Assembly: GCA_934456315.1 (NCBI GenBank)
Contig: CAKSHG010000019.1
Span: forward strand, 1 to 17,361
Source of the DNA: an uncultured Oscillospiraceae bacterium
GTDB lineage: Bacteria > Bacillota > Clostridia > Oscillospirales > Ruminococcaceae
DNA: 17,361 nucleotides
Direction of reading: 5' to 3'
How positions within the stretch are numbered: the stretch's first letter is position 1; every line of letters starts with the position of its first letter. Shown here piece after piece: positions 1 through 5,913 of this stretch. A program made the translations under genes and the position numbers. The notes under the pieces are model-generated. The model saw only the letters and a list, made by a program, of their open reading frames with translations. It did not search any database and was not told the DNA's origin.

Positions 1-1769
1 TCATTGATGTCAAACGCCTCTGCGATGACCGCGTTCGCGTCCGGGGTCTGCTTTATTGAATCTATTATCCCGCCGCGGTTGACCGATATCTGCTCGAACG
101 GATCTATCGCCTTTTGAAGCACGTTTTCATGGTACTCCGTCAGCTTATCGCTAAGCGCCTGATAGAATTCGATCATCGGCGCGCTTGTGGATACGTCAGC
201 GCTCGCGTCCGCGTAGTTTTTCAGGTCGACCAGGTACTGTTCAACAGCCTTTCCCGAAAACAGCGTCGCAGACCTTACCTTTCGCATTGCCGCGCGTTCC
301 ATGTCGCGGGTGCGGTTCTTCTGGTCCGACATGTCCTCCGCTTCGGATTTTATCTTCGCCTGTGCAACACGCAGCTCCGCAAGGCACTTCTTGATGATCT
401 CCTGTGCGTAGAACGGTCCCTTTGCGAAATCAGTCTTTGCAGATTCGCAGTCAGTTATAACGCTGTCGGATATCTCCTTAATGAGCACAGGGGTTCCGTT
501 GGTCACAGCAGCACTCATCGCGCTCACCCATTTCTCGACCAGCGACAGCGCCGCCTCTCCGCCGCCCTTTATCGCCCTCGCCGAAAACGCCTGGTCCGCA
601 TGCTCGTCGATGTCGAGCGTAGGCAGCTGACCACTCTTTGAAGCGACAAGCTCCACGTTCGGCGTCACAAGCCCGGAGTAGCGCTTCAGCGCCATCTCTC
701 CGACGTTGTTCCTGTTGAGGGAACGGTTCAGCCGCGCGAATACCTTTATTGCGAGATAGGACATTATCTTGCCGGTCGGGACTTCGCAGCCCTTTACTCC
801 CGACGCGAGGTACCTGAATTCATGCGATGCGTCCGAGCGCAGCATATTATAGGACATTATACGCTCCGCATCGTCGTCCTTGCTGAAAATGATCTCCATG
901 CGGTTCAGTATCTTCTCTGCGGTGCGGGTCATCGTCAGGTCATAGCTCTCCGCCGCCGGGATAAGGAAGCAGGCGCTGTACGGCGGCTTTTCGGAATCCA
1001 CCTCGAATGTCCGGCTGTACTTCTGCGTGAACCGCCTGTGACCGGCCTGGAACTTATCAAGCTCCGACTTCGCTACGATCGTGTTCGCGGAATAGCAGCC
1101 CACGTCACGCTGGTCGGACTCTATCAGCGCAGCGGTGTCGGCAGCGAAGAAATAGCCCGTCACCTTGACCGGGTAGCTGACGTCGGCAAACAGCTTCGTC
1201 AGGATATACGGCAGGTCGATGAACATTCCTCCGCAGAATATATCGCCCAGGTTTCCGGTTATCACGATCTCAAGGGAGTGGTCGCTGCCGCTGAAATCCG
1301 CCATAGCTTCGCCGGTCAGCTTCATTATCTGCTTCAGGTAGTGAAACAGGGCGATCCTGCCGCACTGGCGCTTGGTCAGCCCGTAGGTAGGCGCCGCCGG
1401 GGAATAGTTCTTCAGCCCGCTGTCGAACCACACCTGCGCGGATTCCGGAAGCTTCGCCGGGTTATTAAGGTACTTATAAATGGATTCCTCCGGGTCTATC
1501 GGCAGCGTGAATCCGTCACCCGGGACTGAACCCTCATACGAAAGCCCGCCCAGCTGCGTTTCTTCGCCGATGGAAAGGAATCTGACCTTCTTCGGATCCC
1601 TGCCGAAACGCTTTTCAGTAAGGTGCATGCAGCGCAGAACGCAGTCCGCGCCGTTTTTGCCGATCCCTATAACAAACAGTCGGTTCATGCCAAAATGGCT
1701 CTTTTGTCCATCGTAGAGTTTCATGATCCTCTCCGGCTTTAACCATTCCATTTTCTGTTCGATATTCAC
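1..1769 (-). CDS. Divergent tubulin/FtsZ-like protein (Tubulin_2 type), 3' end cut by window
   Basis: Translation of the minus strand from GTG 1769 stays open for 589 codons to the window edge, so the C-terminus is missing. A GGGGTG ribosome site lies 6 bases upstream, 12 bases after the nitrilase stop. Landmarks fit the bacterial Tubulin_2 group: an N-terminal beta-strand and loop at residues 32-46 (FVIGIGKNGADCVLR), a segment at 130-143 like the family's G-x-G-Q-x-R-x-x-G-R motif (GLTKRQCGRIALFH), a T4-loop region at 171-190 ending in MFIDLPYIL, and SANTIVAKSELD at 228-239, matching the usual ANxYAALKELD. The expected GGTG and GGTGSG phosphate-binding glycine loops read GKNG and GNLGDIFCGG, so GTP binding may be lost. 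Residues after about 300 are mostly charged and helical. No transmembrane segment was seen. Family assignment is by motif recognition; function is unknown. It is probably co-transcribed with the nitrilase. Confidence 0.72.
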   Translation of the reverse strand, partial: MNIEQKMEWLKPERIMKLYDGQKSHFGMNRLFVIGIGKNGADCVLRCMHLTEKRFGRDPKKVRFLSIGEETQLGGLSYEGSVPGDGFTLPIDPEESIYKYLNNPAKLPESAQVWFDSGLKNYSPAAPTYGLTKRQCGRIALFHYLKQIMKLTGEAMADFSGSDHSLEIVITGNLGDIFCGGMFIDLPYILTKLFADVSYPVKVTGYFFAADTAALIESDQRDVGCYSANTIVAKSELDKFQAGHRRFTQKYSRTFEVDSEKPPYSACFLIPAAESYDLTMTRTAEKILNRMEIIFSKDDDAERIMSYNMLRSDASHEFRYLASGVKGCEVPTGKIMSYLAIKVFARLNRSLNRNNVGEMALKRYSGLVTPNVELVASKSGQLPTLDIDEHADQAFSARAIKGGGEAALSLVEKWVSAMSAAVTNGTPVLIKEISDSVITDCESAKTDFAKGPFYAQEIIKKCLAELRVAQAKIKSEAEDMSDQKNRTRDMERAAMRKVRSATLFSGKAVEQYLVDLKNYADASADVSTSAPMIEFYQALSDKLTEYHENVLQKAIDPFEQISVNRGGIIDSIKQTPDANAVIAEAFDIN

Positions 1770-1781
1770 GAAAAGCACCCC

Positions 1782-2570
1782 TTAGTCAACGTCAACGTAA
1801 AAATCTCTGTATAAACCGTATCTTCTGTCGTTCTTTACAGGGAACGACGCCCTTGCACCCTCGCATACAGCTGGCAGCACCTCGGCGTAGATCAGCTGTT
1901 CGCGGTACGGCTCCGCAGCTGCTGTCCTTTCCCCGGTCGGGGAATACACCGCGCTGTCGCCGGAATAATCCAGACCGTTCCCAGAACCGCAGCGGTTGCA
2001 CCCGGCAATGTAGCTCTGGCATTCTATCGACCGCGACTGGAGCAGCGACTGCCAGTGCACACGCCTGCCGTCGGGCCAGTTCGCTATATTTATTATAAGC
2101 TGGCAGTTCCGCGAGAGTTCCATATATAATTCCGGAAACCGCAGGTCGTAACATATCGTCAGCCCGACGCTGACTCCGCACAGGCTGACAGCCGCAAGGC
2201 TGTTTCCGGCGGTGTAGACCGAGGTTTCCCCGCCGTATGTGAACGGATGTATCTTGTCGTATTCTGCAATAATGCTTCCGCCGCTCGCAATGCACAGTCG
2301 GTTAGTTATAACTTCCCCGGTTCTGCACGCGACCCCGAACGCTATCGCGATACCGTACTTTTCAGACAGTGCCGCAAAGCACTGCACCGTGTCCCCTCCG
2401 GGAGGCTCCGCGATTTGGAGGTTCATCGAAAATCCAGTCAGCGTAAGCTCGGGGAACACTATCAGGTCGGCGCTGTTCTGCGCTGCTTCTATTACTGCCC
2501 CGGTGCACTTCGCCAGGTTCTCCGGCTTGTTCTCCCAGGATATATCCATCTGCGCAATGCATAGCTTCAA
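1782..2570 (-). CDS. Carbon-nitrogen hydrolase (nitrilase superfamily, Nit2/omega-amidase-like)
   Basis: This is a cytosolic amidohydrolase of the nitrilase fold, expected to cleave a C-N bond of a small amide. The catalytic triad is present: Glu41 in FPELTLTGFS, Lys106 in YDKIHPF and Cys140 in ICYDLRFPELY; GGETSVY supplies the usual extra glutamate. The reading frame opens at GTG 2579, but that codon overlaps the ribosome site GGAGG (2583-2579). TTG 2570 lies 8 bases past it and gives MKLCIAQMDI, the normal N-terminus of the family, so I chose TTG; the protein is 262 residues, normal length. It is the first gene after the promoter at 2623-2651 and is followed 12 bases later by the tubulin-like gene. 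The substrate cannot be read from sequence; omega-amidase-type substrates are a guess from overall resemblance. Confidence 0.93.
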   Translation of the reverse strand: MKLCIAQMDISWENKPENLAKCTGAVIEAAQNSADLIVFPELTLTGFSMNLQIAEPPGGDTVQCFAALSEKYGIAIAFGVACRTGEVITNRLCIASGGSIIAEYDKIHPFTYGGETSVYTAGNSLAAVSLCGVSVGLTICYDLRFPELYMELSRNCQLIINIANWPDGRRVHWQSLLQSRSIECQSYIAGCNRCGSGNGLDYSGDSAVYSPTGERTAAAEPYREQLIYAEVLPAVCEGARASFPVKNDRRYGLYRDFYVDVD

Positions 2571-2609
2571 GCCGAACACCTCCAGAAAAGCATTCCATAA
2601 CTTTATTAG

Positions 2610-2620
2610 TTACTATGTAA
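2610..2620. promoter_or_regulatory. Small palindrome downstream of nitrilase promoter
   Basis: TTAC-TAT-GTAA is a perfect 4+3+4 inverted repeat between the -10 box and the nitrilase start, where a repressor would block transcription. It shares the heptamer TAGTTAC, in opposite orientation, with the palindrome on the other side of the promoter (2607-2613 versus 2660-2666). The cognate regulator is not identifiable. It could be chance in AT-rich DNA. Confidence 0.35.
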
Positions 2621-2622
2621 TT

Positions 2623-2651
2623 ATTATACAACTCTTCATCTGATTTGTCAA
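2623..2651 (-). promoter_or_regulatory. Sigma-A promoter for nitrilase/tubulin-like operon
   Basis: On the minus strand, TTGACA (2651-2646) and TATAAT (2628-2623) are separated by exactly 17 bases. Both boxes match consensus perfectly and sit in an AT-rich gap 53 bases before the nitrilase TTG start. A promoter this strong on a small metabolic gene suggests repression, in line with the palindromes on both sides. Confidence 0.88.
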
Positions 2652-2657
2652 CACGAA

Positions 2658-2672
2658 ATGTAACTATTACAT
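2658..2672. promoter_or_regulatory. Palindrome upstream of nitrilase promoter, possible operator
   Basis: ATGTAA-CTA-TTACAT is a perfect 6+3+6 inverted repeat just upstream of the -35 box and 24 bases past the stop of the membrane-protein gene. A dimeric regulator could bind it. With the palindrome at 2610-2620 it brackets the promoter. It lacks the GC-rich stem and T-run of a terminator. Confidence 0.42.
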
Positions 2673-2695
2673 AAATAAAATCTTACGGTGCAGAT

Positions 2696-3187
2696 TTATT
2701 CCGGCTTTTTTCTGCCGCGGAAATATACAACGATCTTGATAACCGCCGAAACTGCGTACATAATAAATCCTGCGGTGACGGCTGTAACGTCTGACAGCAT
2801 TCCATTCCTTATAAAATGCACACCATCTTCGCTTTGATTCATCACCAGCGGGATAAGCAGCACCATCTCGGCAATGATCACCAGCGCATTATAAATTACC
2901 TGCTTGCCTTTCACGCCGAAAAGGCAGCCCTTTATATTTGCACGGATAACCCACCACAAATATGACAGCCCGGCAAAGAAAACCAGCCCCGCAGCGCTGT
3001 TTTCAACAAAATGCAGATCGTCGTTAAGGAATACGAACACAGCCGTTGCCACGCAGTATACGATCAGCGCCTGCACAGTGAGCGCAGTACGCTGCTGATT
3101 CTGTCGCTCGTCGAATATTTCCTTTTCCGACGCTGGCTCCGCAAGTATCATTCGCTCGCAGAATTTGTCAAAGCTTTTCATGCTCAT
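2696..3187 (-). CDS. Four-helix membrane protein of the DUF6773-like type, partner of XRE regulator
   Basis: The 163-residue protein has a charged cytosolic N-terminus containing a DERQ motif (26-29), then four hydrophobic helices at about 35-54, 66-83, 97-116 and 134-156, and a basic tail (RGRKKPE). The layout and DERQ motif recall DUF6773-type membrane proteins, which often sit beside small XRE regulators; this is recognition, not a search. The start at 3187 is set by AGGAGG at 3200-3195, 7 bases upstream, and it overlaps the stop of the regulator gene as ATGA, so the two are translationally coupled. No catalytic motif is visible. A plausible but unproven idea is a membrane sensor or immunity protein controlled with its regulator. 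Confidence 0.82.
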   Translation of the reverse strand: MSMKSFDKFCERMILAEPASEKEIFDERQNQQRTALTVQALIVYCVATAVFVFLNDDLHFVENSAAGLVFFAGLSYLWWVIRANIKGCLFGVKGKQVIYNALVIIAEMVLLIPLVMNQSEDGVHFIRNGMLSDVTAVTAGFIMYAVSAVIKIVVYFRGRKKPE

Positions 3188-3393
3188 TTGGGTTCCTCCT
3201 CGTTCCAGAACAGGTCGTCAAGCGTCTTGCCGAGCGCCCTGCATATCGCAATGCACAGGTTTATCGTGGGATTATAATCGCCGTTTTCTACCGCATTTAT
3301 GGTCTGCCGGGTCACTCCTGTTTTCTTTGCAAGCGCGTCCTGCGAAAGGTCCAGAGCCGCCCTTGCGGCTTTAAGCCTTAGATTTTTTGCCAT
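3184..3393 (-). CDS. Small XRE/Cro-type transcriptional regulator
   Basis: This 69-residue protein is almost entirely one helix-turn-helix domain. LRLKAARAALDLSQDALAKK leads into the recognition helix around TGVTRQTINAVENGDYNP, followed by the usual dimer-stabilising helices ending in LGKTLDDLFW. That pattern is typical of the short XRE regulators paired with membrane proteins in Firmicutes. The ATG at 3393 was chosen over an in-frame upstream ATG at 3420 because GAGGTG lies 5 bases before it and the upstream start would overlap the promoter's -10 box. The gene overlaps the downstream membrane-protein gene by 4 bases. It probably binds its own promoter region, where a palindrome covers the -35 box. 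Confidence 0.93.
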   Translation of the reverse strand: MAKNLRLKAARAALDLSQDALAKKTGVTRQTINAVENGDYNPTINLCIAICRALGKTLDDLFWNEEEPK

Positions 3394-3410
3394 GCTCTCA
3401 CCTCGTGTTA

Positions 3411-3439
3411 AGTATAACATATAGTTTTCACTTTGTCAA
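3411..3439 (-). promoter_or_regulatory. Sigma-A promoter for the XRE/membrane-protein pair
   Basis: On the minus strand, TTGACA (3439-3434) and TATACT (3416-3411) are 17 bases apart and 18 bases before the chosen ATG of the XRE gene. The -35 box is perfect and the -10 box has one mismatch. Confidence 0.82.
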
Positions 3440-3461
3440 GCATATTTTACATATTGACAAA
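3432..3461. promoter_or_regulatory. Inverted repeat over the -35 box, candidate XRE operator
   Basis: TTTGTCAA (3432-3439) and TTGACAAA (3454-3461) are perfect 8-base arms around a 14-base AT-rich spacer. The left arm contains the minus-strand -35 box; the right arm contains a TTGACA reading the other way, toward spoIVB, but without a convincing -10 box. A dimeric regulator bound here would cover the repressor gene's promoter, so autoregulation is likely. The remaining gap up to spoIVB (to 3633) holds a weak AAGGAAAT/ATTTCCTT repeat (3517-3559) and nothing else I can support. Confidence 0.45.
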
Positions 3462-3633
3462 AAAATATTATAGCTCATATTTAATAATGCAATGAGCAGA
3501 ATATAGTATGACTTTTAAGGAAATGAACTTGTGAATTTAATCCCGCTTTTAATTTCCTTTTATATTATCACCCCTCGTGCAAATAGTAATCACTGCGGGG
3601 AATGATCCTCAAAATGATGATCGGGGTGAACTA

Positions 3634-4821
3634 ATGGATAACGTAGAAACAATGGAAAGCGCCGCGCACAGAGCCGGCAGAGCGCTTTCCCTGCTGCTCT
3701 GCTGGCTGATAGCGGCAGCTGCCGGAGCGCTCGTATTTTACTATATGATCCTTCCGGAAACGCTTAGCGCCGAAACCTGCGCCGGGATCTCTTCGGAGTT
3801 CTGCGGAGCAAGGCTCGTTGAGCGCGGCGGAGGACAGCACGCATACACAGTGTGCGGCATGGAGATAAAGCCGGTTCAGATCCAGCAGAAGCAGCGCAGG
3901 CAGCTGATCCCTGGCGGTCAGCCGTTCGGGATAAAGCTAAGGACCGACGGAGTGATGGTGGTTTCGGTGAACGCTGGTTCTCCGGCTGAAAAATCCGGGA
4001 TAAAGCCCGGAGATATAATAACCTCCGTCAACGGAACAGGAGTAAGCTCGAATTCCGATATAAGCAGCGCAGTGCAGATGTCGGAGGAAAGCTGCTCCGT
4101 GATACTGAAACGCGGGAACAGCGAAAAACAGATACGCCTGATGCCGGAAGCAGTGAACGGCTGCCTCCGGCTGGGAGCCTGGGTCAGGGACAGCGCCGCC
4201 GGGATAGGCACGCTGACATTTGCCGACCCTGAAACCGGATCGTTCGCCGGGCTGGGTCACCCGGTCAGCGACGTTACGACCGGGGAACTCATGCCGCTTT
4301 CCAGCGGAGAGGCTACCGGAGCCGAGATATACAGCACTATAAAGGGAAAGAACGGCGAAACCGGCGAGCTTTGCGGGGAGCTTTGCGAAAATGTTATCGG
4401 CTCGATAGACTGCAACACTCCGGTGGGAGTTTTCGGAACCCTCGCCGGGCAGGTTTCCGGGGAAGCGCTCCCGATGGCGTTCCGCCAGGAAGTGGAATGC
4501 GGTCCGGCTACGGTACTTGCAACTATAAACGGCAGTACTCCGCAGGAATACAGCATTGAAATAGAGAAAGTCAATCTATGCGCGATGAGCGGCACCAAAA
4601 GCATGGTGATACACATCACGGACGAGCGGCTGCTTGACGCCGCCGGCGGTATCGTCCGGGGTATGAGCGGAAGCCCCATCATTCAGAACGGAATGATCGC
4701 GGGGGCGGTAACCCATGTGTTCGTGAACGACCCAACGCGTGGCTACGCTGTATTCGCGGAAACAATGGTGGACGAACTGGATTCAAGGGCGGCGGAAACC
4801 GCCCTTTTCGCCGCTGAATAA
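3634..4821 (+). CDS. spoIVB: SpoIVB sporulation serine peptidase (S55) with PDZ domain
   Basis: SpoIVB is made in the forespore, crosses to the intermembrane space and cuts SpoIVFA, which triggers processing of pro-sigma-K in the mother cell. This 395-residue protein has a single N-terminal hydrophobic segment (about 17-40), a PDZ domain (about 98-161, with GSPAEKSGIKPGDIITSVNG), and a C-terminal peptidase domain. The catalytic serine is Ser345 in GMSGSP, the histidine is His209 in GLGHPVSD, and Asp330 in ITDERLL sits 15 residues before the serine, as expected. ATG 3634 was chosen because GGGGTG lies 5 bases upstream; the frame also opens at GTG 3577, which has no ribosome site. It is slightly shorter than the B. 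subtilis protein. No clear sigma-F or sigma-G promoter was recognised. It stands alone, not beside spo0A or recN. Confidence 0.95.
   Translation: MDNVETMESAAHRAGRALSLLLCWLIAAAAGALVFYYMILPETLSAETCAGISSEFCGARLVERGGGQHAYTVCGMEIKPVQIQQKQRRQLIPGGQPFGIKLRTDGVMVVSVNAGSPAEKSGIKPGDIITSVNGTGVSSNSDISSAVQMSEESCSVILKRGNSEKQIRLMPEAVNGCLRLGAWVRDSAAGIGTLTFADPETGSFAGLGHPVSDVTTGELMPLSSGEATGAEIYSTIKGKNGETGELCGELCENVIGSIDCNTPVGVFGTLAGQVSGEALPMAFRQEVECGPATVLATINGSTPQEYSIEIEKVNLCAMSGTKSMVIHITDERLLDAAGGIVRGMSGSPIIQNGMIAGAVTHVFVNDPTRGYAVFAETMVDELDSRAAETALFAAE
4785..4808 (+). terminator. Terminator hairpin inside the end of spoIVB
   Basis: AAGGGCGG and CCGCCCTT form a perfect 8-bp stem with loop CGGAAA, followed at once by only two further T bases (a four-T run counting the stem). 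It lies within the last 13 codons of spoIVB, before the TAA. It separates spoIVB from the next operon's promoter. The short T-run lowers confidence. Confidence 0.5.
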
Positions 4822-4850
4822 ATTTTTCTGCAATTGTTTACATAAACGCC

Positions 4851-4878
4851 TTGATTTATCTAAAAAATCTGTTATAAT
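4851..4878 (+). promoter_or_regulatory. Extended -10 promoter for the kinase-addBA operon
   Basis: TATAAT (4873-4878) is preceded by TG at the extended -10 position (4870-4871), with TTGATT (4851-4856) 16 bases upstream as -35. It lies 59 bases before the kinase ATG, right after spoIVB, and no other promoter was noticed until cheV. Confidence 0.78.
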
Positions 4879-4937
4879 GTTATTAGCGTATTTTTATGGG
4901 GAAAATTCAGGATCATATACAAAGAGAGGTCATTGTA

Positions 4938-5897
4938 ATGGATAAGGTACTTCTGATAGGCGAACCGATGGAACTGCTACTTGCGGAGGAAGATGGCGCG
5001 CTTTCTGACGTTACGCACTTCCGGGCGAGCGTTTCCGGCGCGGAGATAAACGTTGCGGTAGGACTTGCAAGGCTCGGGCTCTGCCCGCGTTTCCTGACAA
5101 GGCTCGGCAGCGATCCCAGGGCGTCCAGGATCCGCAGGTTCATGAACGCGAACGGTATTTCCGACGACCTTATCATCACCGACCCGCTCCATGTCACCGG
5201 CGCCATGATGAAAAGCAAGGCGGAGCCGGGCAAGCACGAATTTTACTACTTCCGGCAGGATTCCGCCGCGTCTTTCCTCTGCGAAAGCGACGTTGACGGA
5301 ATCGACCTGTCGGATATCCGCGCGGTACATTTCACCGGGATTTTCCCGTCCATTTCCGCTTCTGCGGCGAACGCCGCAAGGCAGCTTATAAAGCGCGCCC
5401 GCGAAAACGAAGTCACTATTGTTTTCGACCCGAATCTGCGCTCCCAGCTCTGGGACGATTCCCCGGAAAAGCTCGCGCTGCTGAACGAATTTGCGGTTTC
5501 CTCCGATGTTTTCCTCCCCAGCCTGAAGGAAGCGGAGACCCTCTGCGGGCTGTCCGACCCGGAAGAGATCGCCGACTACTACATTTCCCGCGGAACTAAG
5601 AAAGTCGTGGTGAAGCTCGGCAAGCAGGGCGCGTTCTTCAAGAGCGCATTCGAATGCGGAACCGCGCCTACGTTCGCAGCAGACACCATCGTTGACACCG
5701 CGGGAGCAGGCGACGGATTCGCGGCGGGGCTCATCAGCGGCATCTGCGAGGAGATCCCCCTCGGCGAGGCTGTTGTCCGCGCAAACGCCGTCGGCAGCAT
5801 GCAGATACAGAACGCCAGCGACAATGCAGGTCTGCCTACCCTTGCAGAACTTCGCGAATACATGCTCGACCACAGGTTCGTAGATTTCAAAGACTAA
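4938..5897 (+). CDS. PfkB/ribokinase-family sugar kinase, 2-keto-3-deoxygluconate kinase-like
   Basis: This cytosolic kinase would transfer phosphate from ATP to a sugar or sugar acid. The 319-residue protein shows the family layout: substrate region SGAEINVAVGLARLG (33-47), YYFRQDSAAS (103-112), DPNLRSQLW (164-172), and the PfkB C-terminal signature DTAGAGDGFAAGL (253-265) with catalytic base Asp259 and the anion hole GAGD. The DPNLR and QDSAAS segments resemble 2-keto-3-deoxygluconate kinases more than ribokinases, but fructokinase cannot be excluded. ATG 4938 follows AGAGAGGT by 7 bases; the frame also opens at 4896 without a ribosome site. It begins the operon, 16 bases before the HAD fusion gene. 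No partner aldolase or transporter is in the window, so its pathway is unclear. Confidence 0.92.
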   Translation: MDKVLLIGEPMELLLAEEDGALSDVTHFRASVSGAEINVAVGLARLGLCPRFLTRLGSDPRASRIRRFMNANGISDDLIITDPLHVTGAMMKSKAEPGKHEFYYFRQDSAASFLCESDVDGIDLSDIRAVHFTGIFPSISASAANAARQLIKRARENEVTIVFDPNLRSQLWDDSPEKLALLNEFAVSSDVFLPSLKEAETLCGLSDPEEIADYYISRGTKKVVVKLGKQGAFFKSAFECGTAPTFAADTIVDTAGAGDGFAAGLISGICEEIPLGEAVVRANAVGSMQIQNASDNAGLPTLAELREYMLDHRFVDFKD

Positions 5898-5913
5898 CAC
5901 CCAGGAGCTGTTT

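Noticed and set aside
822..1529. 235-codon plus-strand open frame
   Set aside because: It lies opposite the tubulin-like gene, has no ribosome site and an Arg/Val-rich composition typical of the antisense of GC-rich coding DNA.
1..1769. Bona fide FtsZ
   Set aside because: FtsZ's GGGTGTG loop and typical 350-400-residue length are absent; motifs fit the Tubulin_2 group instead.
3454..3507. Plus-strand promoter or sporulation sigma-factor promoter for spoIVB
   Set aside because: TTGACA at 3454 has no good -10 box at 16-18 bases, and no pair of boxes matches sigma-F or sigma-G patterns at proper spacing.
4977..5900. 307-codon minus-strand open frame
   Set aside because: Antisense to the sugar kinase; composition is that of a shadow frame.
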